Below, piece after piece: positions 51,900-60,068 of a stretch of DNA of 64,000 bases. The translations under genes were made by a program, and so were the position numbers. Within the stretch, counting starts at the first letter, position 1, and every line of letters starts with the position of its first letter. The notes below the pieces were generated by a model. The model saw nothing but the letters and a program-made list of their open reading frames with translations. It made no database searches and was not told the origin of the DNA. The stretch spans positions 4,712,001 through 4,776,000 of the forward strand of contig NZ_CP113519.1 of assembly GCF_026723825.1 (NCBI RefSeq), given 5' to 3'. Origin of the DNA: Pseudomonas sp. GOM7. GTDB lineage: Bacteria > Pseudomonadota > Gammaproteobacteria > Pseudomonadales > Pseudomonadaceae.

Positions 51900-53111
51900 C
51901 TATCGAGCGATGATGTTGTGCTCCGGGCCATAGGGGAAGCGGGTGATATTTTCGGCGCCGCTCTCGTGGACAATGAGGATGTCGTGTTCGCGATAGCCGC
52001 CGGCGCCTGGAAGGCCCTCCGGCAGCATGATCATGGGCTCCATGGACAGCACCATGCCCGGCTCCAGCAGGGTCTCGACATCCTCGCGCAGCTCCAGCCC
52101 CGTCTCACGCCCGTAGTAATGGTTGAGGACACCGAAGGAGTGGCCGTAGCCGAAGGTGCGGTACTGCAGCAGATCATGACTGAGGTAGATCTCGTTGAGT
52201 GCATGGGCGATATCGCAACAGCGCACGCCTGGTCTGATCAGGGCGAGCCCGGCCTCATGCACTTCGACGTTGGCCTGCCAGAGTCGCAGATGCGCGTCAC
52301 TGCAGTGATCGAGGAACAGAGTGCGTTCCAGAGCCGTGTAGTAGCCGGCGATCATGGGGAAACAGTTGAGGCTGAGGATGTCGCCTGCGTTGACCTTGCG
52401 CGTGGTCAAGGGGTTGTGCGCACCGTCGGTGTTGATGCCGGACTGGAACCAGGCCCAGGTGTCCATCAGTTCCACCTCCTCGAAGGTGGCGGCGATGGCG
52501 CGCACCATGGCCTGGGTGGCATGCAGGGCCACTTCGTACTCCGGCACCTGATCGCACAGCGCTTCCAGCGCCGCCGCACCGCCGATATCGGCGATGCGCG
52601 CGCCATGGCGGATCAGTGCCTGCTCCTCGGCGGACTTGATCATGCGCAGGTGCATGCAGGGTGCGGCCACATCCACCAGTTCGGCATTCGGGTAACGGGC
52701 CGCCAGCCTTTCACGGTTGTGTAGGGTCAGGTGATCGAACTCGATACCGATACGGCGAGCCTTCGGCAGCGCCTGCTTGATAGCGGCGAGGTCGTTGTCA
52801 CGCTGCCAGTCGCTGTAGACGATGTTGTCGGTAGCGACGGCGCGCCGCCACGGCCTGCCGCCGTCGATCTTGGCGCTGATGCTGACGATGGCGTCCTGGG
52901 TCACCACCAGCGCATAGCAACGGCCGAAGGCGCAGTAGAGGAAGTCACTGTAGTAATTGATGTTGTGGTACGAGGTGAAGACCGCCGCATCGATGTTCTC
53001 GCTCGCCAGGTGCGCGCGCAGCCTGGCGTGACGATTGGCGTACTCCTCGGCGGAGAAGGTCGATTTGACCTTTTCGCCGTTTTCAATCCGAAGCGTTTGC
53101 GGCATCTGCAT
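51900..53111 (-). CDS. Creatinase (creatine amidinohydrolase)
   Basis: The 403-residue M24-fold enzyme has the same length and start (MQMP-TLRI-NG-KV-STFS) as the P. putida creatinase. The catalytic His232 is in place (SGINTDGAHNPLTT), and the pita-bread-fold metal ligands of aminopeptidases are not all kept, as known for creatinase. It hydrolyses creatine to sarcosine and urea. Both products have routes in this window: SoxBDAG and urease. The ATG at 53111 is chosen by that homology; the frame start at 53165 is not needed. It converges on the GlxA-type regulator with a 32-base gap. Confidence 0.93.
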   Translation of the reverse strand: MQMPQTLRIENGEKVKSTFSAEEYANRHARLRAHLASENIDAAVFTSYHNINYYSDFLYCAFGRCYALVVTQDAIVSISAKIDGGRPWRRAVATDNIVYSDWQRDNDLAAIKQALPKARRIGIEFDHLTLHNRERLAARYPNAELVDVAAPCMHLRMIKSAEEQALIRHGARIADIGGAAALEALCDQVPEYEVALHATQAMVRAIAATFEEVELMDTWAWFQSGINTDGAHNPLTTRKVNAGDILSLNCFPMIAGYYTALERTLFLDHCSDAHLRLWQANVEVHEAGLALIRPGVRCCDIAHALNEIYLSHDLLQYRTFGYGHSFGVLNHYYGRETGLELREDVETLLEPGMVLSMEPMIMLPEGLPGAGGYREHDILIVHESGAENITRFPYGPEHNIIAR

Positions 53112-53240
53112 GGCATCAATCCCTTTGCTGGTGACGCGGCCCATCGGACTGATGAGCCGTTGCAATGGATTGCAGCAGAAGCACCCCGAACTTTTTTGTA
53201 CGCCTGCGACCCGAAGTTGGCCGGATCCGCTTTGCCACTG

Positions 53241-53312
53241 CAGGCGAATTCATTCGCGATCATTGCGGACATGGAGCCAGGCCCTATCGCCAATGAATTC
53301 GCCCCTGCATCT
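53241..53312. repeat. GGCGAATTCATTCGC-type inverted repeat
   Basis: GCAGGCGAATTCATTCGCGA and ATCGCCAATGAATTCGCC are inverted around a 30-base spacer in the gap upstream of creatinase. Confidence 0.7.
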
Positions 53313-53324
53313 CCGTGACGGCGC

Positions 53325-53786
53325 TCAGTGCAGCAACTGGCTCGGGGTCGGCAACGGCTCGAATGCCAGCCCCTCACTGATCGCCCTGGTCAGCATTCGG
53401 CCATGGCGGCCGCCGATCATTTGCAGCATCGGCTCCAGGCCGGGCGCACCAAGAAACACGCCGGCTCGTGCCAGGTCACACAACTGGCACTCCAACTCGG
53501 GCCTGTGCGCCTGCGCCTCGTCATCGCCACGACAGAGGATCAAGCCATACAGCTTATCCACTGCGCCCAGGGCGCGATCCGGGGTGACCCACATGCCATT
53601 GTTGGCACGCCGTGCTCGCCCATCCAGACTGAGCGTCTGCCAGCGGTAGAGCGTGCACCCAGCCAACTGGTTGGCCATACGCAGCGGTTCCAGAGCAGCA
53701 GCCAACGCCATCAGACAGAAGCCTTCATCCAGCAGGAAACCGATAGACGCCACGGCGGCATCCGCCACCTTCTGCGCTGCGCTCAT
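53325..53786 (-). CDS. Truncated GlxA-type regulator: DJ-1/PfpI-like domain without DNA-binding domain
   Basis: The 153-residue protein starts like the N-terminal half of GbdR/CdhR-type regulators (ASIGFLLDEGFCLMALAAAL, then EPLRMANQLAGCTLYRWQTL). After residue 110 it jumps to a segment resembling the end of that domain (GGRHGRMLTRAISEG) and stops before any AraC helix-turn-helix. No HTH remnant is found in the 214 bases downstream. It is either a decayed regulator or a stand-alone sensor. It precedes creatinase on the same strand by about 210 bases. Confidence 0.65.
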   Translation of the reverse strand: MSAAQKVADAAVASIGFLLDEGFCLMALAAALEPLRMANQLAGCTLYRWQTLSLDGRARRANNGMWVTPDRALGAVDKLYGLILCRGDDEAQAHRPELECQLCDLARAGVFLGAPGLEPMLQMIGGRHGRMLTRAISEGLAFEPLPTPSQLLH

Positions 53787-54522
53787 GCCGCAACGCCTTG
53801 CACAAGGCCGGGAGCAGGTACATCGGCTCGCGACAGAGGCGAGGGTGAGACTGCGAATTTGCTCGGGTGGAAAACGCAGATGACCATGACAGGACTCCTT
53901 GGCGGCGACGCGCAGCAGGACGTAATGCTGCGATTGTCACGGCCAGCCAAGTTGACCTGTTGCTCAGAATCGACGCCAAGGTATTAAACGCCGCCCCGGC
54001 CTTATCCACCCCACAGGTGGATCAAGCTGTGGATAAGCCGTGCACACAGCGCTCATCGCCAGGCTTCACGCAGGCTCCGGCCAATCGTTCGTTTCCTGAT
54101 CGATATCAAACAGTTAGCGACTACCAATAATGCACAGAAACCGTGGATCACCCTGTGGAAAAGTTGTAGTCAGATCATCGCAGCCCCCGTGGAGACTGGA
54201 GCTTCTGCCGCTGTTCGTTGTCCATACACCCACCGCAGCGTGCCGGCTTACCCACCCGTTGCGGATGCCAGCAAGGAACGATGCCTGGGGATATGCACAG
54301 AAGCTGTGGATGAAGCTGTGCGCAGCTTGTTCGAGGAGTGCTTCAGGCCAGGAAAACCAAGGCCTGCCGCCGGACGATCAAAAATCGAACAAGATCAATC
54401 AGATAGAGATCTGTTGTGCACAAATACCCTGGACTTCTCTGTGCGCTGCCTGTGGACACTTGACGCCAGGCCGGAGCCCACGGGGCTCCGGCGCAAACGC
54501 ACAGCATTTGCTCAGCAGGCGA
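53787..54522. other. 736-base gap with a cluster of DnaA-box-like motifs
   Basis: Perfect TGTGGATAA at 54028; one-mismatch sites TTATCCACC (54002), TGTGGAAAA (54154), TGTGGATGA (54305), TTGTGCACA (54413); TATGCACA at about 54292 and TGTGGACAC near 54450 are weaker. TATTAA and AATCGAACAAGATCAATCAG lend local AT-richness. No reading frame in it looks real and no replication gene is adjacent, so this is not oriC. Confidence 0.5.
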
Positions 54523-54822
54523 TCAGGGCTTGAGTTCGCCACTGCAACTGCTGGAGGCCTTCACCAGGCGCTGCTGCATGGCCTGATCCGGTGGCGACTG
54601 GCGGCTCATGGCCTCCAGCTCCTCTTCGCTGAACTCCTCGCTGACCTTGGTCGCCGCACAGTCGCAATAGGCCCGCAGTTGCGGCTCTTCGTAGCCAGCC
54701 GGGGCGCCGTTGATGCACTGCTGCACGAAGTCGTTCTTGGCCTTGTCCGACCACTCGGCAGCACTGACGGGCAGCGCCAGAACCAGGGGTAGAGCGGCGG
54801 CAAGCAGATGACGATAAGGCAT
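54523..54822 (-). CDS. Small exported cysteine-containing protein
   Basis: The 99-residue protein has a signal peptide (MPYRHLLAAALPLVLALPVS, cut before AEWSDKAK). The mature part is about 75 residues with four cysteines in a C..YCDC..C arrangement (QQCINGAP, RAYCDCAATK, SSCSGEL), so one or two disulfides are likely. No family is recognised. GGAG lies before the ATG at 54822. In P. aeruginosa small hypothetical genes also sit near gbcAB and ltaA. Confidence 0.75.
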   Translation of the reverse strand: MPYRHLLAAALPLVLALPVSAAEWSDKAKNDFVQQCINGAPAGYEEPQLRAYCDCAATKVSEEFSEEELEAMSRQSPPDQAMQQRLVKASSSCSGELKP

Positions 54823-55064
54823 GGAAAACTCCTTCTCTGGATGACGGAAAGCGGACCGAATGCCGCTCTCTGTAAGGTGTGAACCCCATGCAAAGCCTCT
54901 AGTTCCATCCCGGAGCCGAACGGCTGTGCACGCCCCCCCCATGCAGGGCGCATCGCATCAGCGCAACAACACGTCGCTGCAACGGACGCCGCCAGCGCTG
55001 CGCGGGCAGTATAGTGAGGATTTGCCGGCACCCTTGCCGGCTGCTTTTCAGAAGGAACGCGCCA

Positions 55065-56105
55065 ATGCCCGACAATGCCCAGCAATTTGCCAGCGACAAC
55101 TATTCCGGCATCTGTCCCGAAGCCTGGGCCGCCATGGCCGAGGCCAACCAGGGCCACCAACGCGCCTACGGTGACGACGAATGGACGGCGCGCGCCGCCG
55201 ATCATTTCCGGCGCCTGCTCGACACCGACTGCGAAGTGTTCTTCGCCTTCAACGGCACCGCCGCCAACTCCCTGGCCCTAGCCTCGCTGTGCCAGAGCTA
55301 CCACAGCGTGATCTGCGCGGAGACCGCCCACGTCGAAACCGACGAATGCGGCGCACCGGAGTTTTTCTCTAACGGCTCCAAGCTGCTGCTGGCCAGCACC
55401 GAGAACGGCAAGCTGACACCCCAGGCGATCCGTGAGATCGCCCTCAAACGCCAGGATATCCACTACCCGAAACCGCGCGTGGTCACCCTCACCCAGGCCA
55501 CCGAAGTCGGCACCGTGTACCGCCCGGAGGAAGTCCGCGCCATCAGCCAGACCTGCAAGGAACTGGGCCTGCACCTGCACATGGACGGCGCGCGCTTCTC
55601 CAACGCCTGCGCCTTCCTCGGCTGCAGCCCGGCCGAGCTGACCTGGAAAGCAGGAGTCGACGTGCTGTGCTTCGGCGGCACCAAGAACGGCATGGCGGTA
55701 GGCGAGGCCATCGTCTTCTTCGACAAGGCGCTGGCCGAGGACTTCGACTACCGCTGCAAGCAGGCCGGCCAGCTAGCCTCGAAAATGCGCTATCTATCGG
55801 CGCCCTGGGTCGGCATCCTGCAGGACGGTGCCTGGCTGCGTTATGCCCAGCACGCCAACCGCTGCGCTCAGTTGCTCGCTTCGCTGGTCGCAGACATCCC
55901 CGGCGTCAGCCTGATGTTCCCGGTGGAGGCCAACGGCGTGTTCCTGCAGCTCTCGGAGCCGGCCATCGCCGCCCTCAGCGCCCGCGGCTGGCGTTTCTAC
56001 ACCTTCATCGGCGCCGGTGGCGCGCGTTTCATGTGTAGCTGGGATAGCGACGAAGCCCGCGTGCGCCAGCTCGCTGCCGATATCCGTGAAGTGATGAGCG
56101 CCTGA
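55065..56105 (+). CDS. ltaA: Low-specificity L-threonine aldolase
   Basis: The 346-residue PLP-dependent aldolase splits L-threonine and allo-threonine to glycine and acetaldehyde. PLP lysine is Lys207 in FGGTKNGMAVGEA; the beta-eliminating-lyase fold signature HMDGARFSNACA is at about 172-183. It begins MPDNAQQFASDNYSGI; GAAGGA precedes the ATG. It lies between gbcB and the sox region, as in P. aeruginosa, tying it to glycine metabolism. Confidence 0.93.
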   Translation: MPDNAQQFASDNYSGICPEAWAAMAEANQGHQRAYGDDEWTARAADHFRRLLDTDCEVFFAFNGTAANSLALASLCQSYHSVICAETAHVETDECGAPEFFSNGSKLLLASTENGKLTPQAIREIALKRQDIHYPKPRVVTLTQATEVGTVYRPEEVRAISQTCKELGLHLHMDGARFSNACAFLGCSPAELTWKAGVDVLCFGGTKNGMAVGEAIVFFDKALAEDFDYRCKQAGQLASKMRYLSAPWVGILQDGAWLRYAQHANRCAQLLASLVADIPGVSLMFPVEANGVFLQLSEPAIAALSARGWRFYTFIGAGGARFMCSWDSDEARVRQLAADIREVMSA

Positions 56106-56111
56106 AAACGC

Positions 56112-56136
56112 CAGAGGCCCCGCAAGCGGAGCCTCT
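56112..56136 (+). terminator. Hairpin after ltaA
   Basis: AGAGGC..GCCTCT stem with a GCAAGC-containing loop 7 bases past the stop; no long T-run. Confidence 0.45.
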
Positions 56137-56150
56137 GATTGTGCAGCCAG

Positions 56151-56234
56151 GTAGCCGGATGCAATCCGGGGAAACGGATCGACCGTCCCGGATTTCATCC
56201 GGGCTACAGACCCGTAGGGTGCGCTGCGCGCACC
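56151..56234. repeat. REP-like pair plus GTAGGGTGCGC unit
   Basis: GTAGCCGGATGCAATCCGGG and CCCGGATTTCATCCGGGCTA are inverted copies (56151-56206), followed at 56213 by CGTAGGGTGCGCTGCGCGCA. This fills the gap between convergent ltaA and gbcB. Confidence 0.85.
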
Positions 56235-56256
56235 AGCCCCAGAGCAGACGTGGCGA

Positions 56257-57363
56257 TCAGTAATCGATCGCCACGTCGCCCTTGGGCACGCTGCAGCAAG
56301 ACAGGATGTAACCCTCGGCCACATCTTCGTCGGTGATGCCGCCGTTGTGCTCCATGTCCACCTCGCCGGCGGTCTTCATCACCTTGCAGGTACCGCAGAT
56401 GCCCATGCCGCAGGCTTTGGGAATGTGCAGACCGAGCTTGGCAGCGGCAGCATGGACGGTCTCGCCAGGCGCGACCCGAATGCTCTTGCCGGTGCTGATG
56501 AATTCCACCTGATTGAGCTCGCCCACCGGCACTTCCGGGGCATCGGCAGCTTCGGCGGCCAGTTCCTTGACCTCGGCACTGATCTCCGGCGGCGTGGGGC
56601 CGAAGGCCTCCTCGTGGTAGCGGCTCATGTCGTAGCCGGACGCCTCGAGCAGACGCTTGACCGCGCTCATGTAGGGCGTTGGGCCACAGCAGAAGATCTC
56701 GCGCTCGAGGAAGTCCGGCGCGATCAGTTCCAGCATCGGCTTGTTCAGGTAACCACGATAGCCTGCCCAGGCCTCACCCAGGCCATGCTTCTCGCAGATC
56801 ACATGCACGCTGAAGTTGCTGATGCGCGCCGCCATGTGCTCCAGCTCACGCTGGTAGATGATGTCCTTGGGCGAACGCGCGCTGTGCACGAAGACCATGT
56901 CGACGTTGGCATTGGTGTCGTAGAACCAGCGCGCCATGGACATGACCGGCGTGATGCCGACACCACCGGAGAGGTAGAGCACCTTGTCGGATGGGAAGTC
57001 GATGGCGTTGAACAGCCCCACAGGGCCATGCACCGGCACCTCGTCACCTTCCTTGAGGTTGTCGTGCAGCCAGTTCGATACCTTGCCGCCCGGCACGCGC
57101 TTGATGGTGATGGAGAAGCTGTAGGGCACCGAAGGCGAGCTGGAAATGGTGTACGAACGCATGATCGGCTGGCCGTCGATCTCCAGCTCCAGGGTGACGA
57201 ACTGCCCCGGCTTGAAGAAGAACAGCACCGGTTGATCGGCCATGAAGCAGAACGTACGGACATCCCAGGTTTCCTGGATGACCTTGACGCAGCGCACCAG
57301 GTGGCGGCCATTGGTCCAGGTCTGCGTGGTAACCGGGTTGAGGAAGGCGTTGGTAGTGGTCAT
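56257..57363 (-). CDS. gbcB: Glycine betaine monooxygenase reductase GbcB
   Basis: The 368-residue reductase passes electrons from NAD(P)H to the Rieske oxygenase GbcA. It has an FAD domain (about 15-115, RSYTISSSPSV is the flavin motif), an NAD domain (about 120-240, LSGGVGITPVMSMARW, FCCGPTPYMSA) and a C-terminal [2Fe-2S] ferredoxin domain with CGMGICGTCKV and a distal LSCCS. It is transcribed divergently from gbcA. Confidence 0.94.
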   Translation of the reverse strand: MTTTNAFLNPVTTQTWTNGRHLVRCVKVIQETWDVRTFCFMADQPVLFFFKPGQFVTLELEIDGQPIMRSYTISSSPSVPYSFSITIKRVPGGKVSNWLHDNLKEGDEVPVHGPVGLFNAIDFPSDKVLYLSGGVGITPVMSMARWFYDTNANVDMVFVHSARSPKDIIYQRELEHMAARISNFSVHVICEKHGLGEAWAGYRGYLNKPMLELIAPDFLEREIFCCGPTPYMSAVKRLLEASGYDMSRYHEEAFGPTPPEISAEVKELAAEAADAPEVPVGELNQVEFISTGKSIRVAPGETVHAAAAKLGLHIPKACGMGICGTCKVMKTAGEVDMEHNGGITDEDVAEGYILSCCSVPKGDVAIDY

Positions 57364-57679
57364 GAACAGCTCTCCACGTGGCCGGATATCGGCCTATATG
57401 CGGCGGATTGTGCGAAAGGCAGAGAGTCGTCATTTATCTACCAACGACATCCACATACTTATCGCGACCTGCCCCATGACACGGGGCCTGGCGCGTCGGA
57501 AACGCATCCGGCCATGTCGCCCATGGACAAGGTTTCCCCTTTGCCCGGCTCCACACTCCGCCTCACCAAGCATGCACGCCCATCGCAGGCAGCAGCGATT
57601 GACGAACACCTTGCGGCATTTACCGTAACAGCCACTTTTACCGGCCGGCGCGACGCGTCGACCAATTGAGGAGCCATTC
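57364..57679. promoter_or_regulatory. Divergent promoter region gbcB / gbcA
   Basis: The 316 bases separate the two starts and must hold both promoters. GbdR controls both genes in P. aeruginosa; a shared operator is expected here, but I could not point to one. A GGCCGGCGCGACGCGTCGACC palindromic stretch lies at about 57641-57661. Confidence 0.5.
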
Positions 57680-58972
57680 ATGGACTGCACCCAAAACCTG
57701 AGCCTGGGCGACCCACTAGAGCCCGTCCGCAAGGCCACCGCGGAGATGCTGCACGAGCGCGATCACACCTTCTCGCTGCCGCAGCCTTTCTACAACGATG
57801 AGCGCCTGTTCCAGGTCGACATGCAGGAGATCTTCCACAAGGAGTGGCTGATCGCCGGCATGGTCAGCGAGATTCCGGCCAAGGGCAACTTCCTCACCGT
57901 GCAGATCGGCGACAACCCGATTCTGGTCATCCGCGGTGCCGAAGGCCAGATCCATGCCTTCCACAACGTCTGCCGCCATCGCGGTTCGCGCCTGTGCGTG
58001 TCGGACAAGGGCAAGGTCGCCAAGCTGGTCTGCCCCTACCACCAGTGGACCTACGAGCTGGACGGCCGTCTGCTGTTCGCTGGCACCGAGATGGGCGCCG
58101 ACTTCAAGATGTCGGACTACAACCTCAAGCCGGTTCACTGCAAGACCGCTGGTGGCTTCATCTTCATCAGCCTGGCGGCAAACCCGCCGGCCATCGACGA
58201 ATTCCTCGCGACCCTGGCTCACTACATGGAGCCGTACGACATGGAGAACACCAAGGTCGCGGTGCAGAGCACCATGCGCGAGCAAGCCAACTGGAAGCTG
58301 GTGATCGAGAACAACCGCGAGTGCTACCACTGCAACGGTTCGCACCCGGAACTGCTCAACACCCTGCTGGAATGGGACGACGTCACCGATCCGCGCGCCA
58401 GCCAGGCGTTCAAGGATCAGGTCGCCGAGTGCACCACCCGCTGGGAGAAGGACAACATCCCCTACGCCCATGCCAGCTTCGGCCTGCGTAACCGCATCGT
58501 GCGCATGCCACTGCTCAAGGGCACCGTGTCCATGACCCTGGATGGCAAGCAAGGCTGCAAGAAGCTGATGGGTCGCATCACCGACCCGGATCTGGGCTCC
58601 ATGCGCATCCTGCACCTGCCGCACTCGTGGAACCACTGCATGGGCGACCACATGATCAACTTCACCGTGTGGCCGGTCAGCGCCCAGGAGTCGATCGTGA
58701 TCACCAAGTGGCTGGTGCACAAGGACGCGGTGGAAGGCGTCGACTACGACGTGGCTCGCCTGCGCGAAGTCTGGGATGCCACCAACGACCAGGATCGTCG
58801 TCTGGGCGAGGAAAACCAGCGCGGCATCAACTCCACCGCCTACCAGCCCGGCCCGTACTCCAAGACCTACGAGTTCGGCGTGATCAACTTCCTCGACTGG
58901 TACAGCGAGCGCATGCTCAACAACCTCGACGACACCCCGGCGCAGAACCTGCGTCAGGTGGCAGGTGAGTGA
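57680..58972 (+). CDS. gbcA: Glycine betaine monooxygenase, Rieske oxygenase subunit GbcA
   Basis: The 430-residue Rieske non-heme iron oxygenase removes a methyl group from glycine betaine, giving dimethylglycine and formaldehyde. Rieske ligands Cys98, His100, Cys118, His121 (VCRHRGSRLC, VCPYHQWTY) and mononuclear-iron histidines 217 and 222 (NNRECYHCNGSH) are present. GAGGAG precedes the ATG. A 22-codon frame overlaps its stop codon. Confidence 0.95.
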   Translation: MDCTQNLSLGDPLEPVRKATAEMLHERDHTFSLPQPFYNDERLFQVDMQEIFHKEWLIAGMVSEIPAKGNFLTVQIGDNPILVIRGAEGQIHAFHNVCRHRGSRLCVSDKGKVAKLVCPYHQWTYELDGRLLFAGTEMGADFKMSDYNLKPVHCKTAGGFIFISLAANPPAIDEFLATLAHYMEPYDMENTKVAVQSTMREQANWKLVIENNRECYHCNGSHPELLNTLLEWDDVTDPRASQAFKDQVAECTTRWEKDNIPYAHASFGLRNRIVRMPLLKGTVSMTLDGKQGCKKLMGRITDPDLGSMRILHLPHSWNHCMGDHMINFTVWPVSAQESIVITKWLVHKDAVEGVDYDVARLREVWDATNDQDRRLGEENQRGINSTAYQPGPYSKTYEFGVINFLDWYSERMLNNLDDTPAQNLRQVAGE

Positions 58973-59040
58973 TGACCCTCAGCCTGCTGCTGTTGATCGG
59001 GTTGACGGCCTACGGGCTGCTGGCCTGTAGACCGCAGTGA
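58972..59040 (+). CDS. 22-residue membrane microprotein, coupled to gbcA
   Basis: ATG at 58972 overlaps the gbcA stop (TGATG), with AGGTGA 3 bases upstream. It encodes MTLSLLLLIGLTAYGLLACR-PQ, a single hydrophobic helix with one cysteine near its end, and stops 12 bases before a strong terminator, so it is in the same transcript. No homologue is known to me. It could be a small membrane anchor or a chance frame; the tight overlap and hydrophobic pattern favour a real product. Confidence 0.5.
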   Translation: MTLSLLLLIGLTAYGLLACRPQ

Positions 59041-59050
59041 GGCTGACGTA

Positions 59051-59089
59051 GAAAAGCCCCGGTGTTCTTACGGACACCGGGGCTTTTTT
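59051..59089 (+). terminator. Terminator of gbcA
   Basis: AAAAGCCCCGGTGT/ACACCGGGGCTTTTTT with loop TCTTACGG. A strong rho-independent signal, active in both directions. Confidence 0.92.
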
Positions 59090-59122
59090 ATGGGCATCGC
59101 ATGTTCAGGGGAATGCCTGATT

Positions 59123-59964
59123 GACACCGGACTGGCAAGTTTGTGTGCCCTTGTTGGCTTGCGTTGGCGTTCTGGACGCCGCTTCGGTGTGTTCGGAAAC
59201 TTCTTGTTTCGCCCCCTCGGGCGACTCACTTTTCTTTGAAATGCGCAAAGAAAAGTAAGCAAAAGAAACGCACCCCCGCCATCCGGGTCTCGCTGCGCTC
59301 GACTCCCCTCACTCCGGCACCGCTCCGGGGTCGGCGTACATGGGCCATCCCTGGCCTATTACGCGGGGCCGCCATCGGTATCTCGTGGCATCCATGCCAC
59401 TCGCCCCCTGCGCAGCGCCTACGTTCGGCCTTCTGAAGGGGGAGTTAGCGCGCCTGAACGTACATCGGTTTCGGGCATGCCCGGCGTGCTCTGGTAGCAG
59501 TGGAGCCATGACGTGGCCGCCGGGTTAAACCAAAACTTTCATTCGCGCAGTTTCATTCGTCTGGATAGCTTGCCGGCTTCCAGCCGGCATTCTGGTCAGC
59601 CCTGAGGCTGACCCATGTTCAAGCACTCCACGCTAATTCTGGGTTACCTCGGGTTCAGGCGCGTGCAGAGCCCGCCCAGGAGGGCGAACGGAATCGTCGT
59701 GGAAGAGGTTGAGCGACATGGATGTCGCGAGAGCCGCGATGGGCCAGGGACGGCCCACCGCGGCGGGCCTCTGGAGCGGCGATGGAGTGAGCGGACCCTC
59801 GCGCAGCGAGGGCCGGATGACCGGGCGGAGGGTTTTGGTTACTTTTGCCCGTCAAAAGTGACTCGCCCGGGAGGGCGAAACCAAAAACATCAGCAAAAAC
59901 GCGGCAATTCGGAACAGACACAAGAACAATCAACAAGCCAACACAAACTTGCCAATCCGGTATC
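59123..59964. repeat. Large inverted-repeat element, copy C (full length)
   Basis: The 842-base block sits between gbcA and a convergent nucleotidyltransferase gene. Left end GACACCGGACTGGCAAGTTT; right end on the minus strand GATACCGGATTGGCAAGTTT (18 of 20 the same). Arms of about 340 and 310 bases match through the GTTTCGCC...CGGGCGA.TCACTTTT block, the ATCCGG..CTCGCTGCGC block and the GCGCCTGAAC motif, around a centre (59463-59653) with GTTAAACCAAAACTTTCATT. The left arm has an extra TTTCTTTGAAATGCGCAAAG hairpin. Frames inside look spurious. Confidence 0.82.
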
Positions 59965-60068
59965 AAGCCCGACTTCCCCATGATTCCGCGATGAGCCTGT
60001 TGTATGCGCTAGCGAAAGATATCCATAGGCGCCCATGCGCCACAGGATCACCCCGAAAATCTCTGCCC

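Noticed and set aside
51900..53111. Generic M24 Xaa-Pro aminopeptidase
   Set aside because: Length, start and the catalytic His232 context match creatinase much better than aminopeptidases.
54002..54460. Chromosomal origin oriC
   Set aside because: No dnaA-dnaN-gyrB or rpmH context and only loosely spaced boxes; reported only as a DnaA-box-like cluster.
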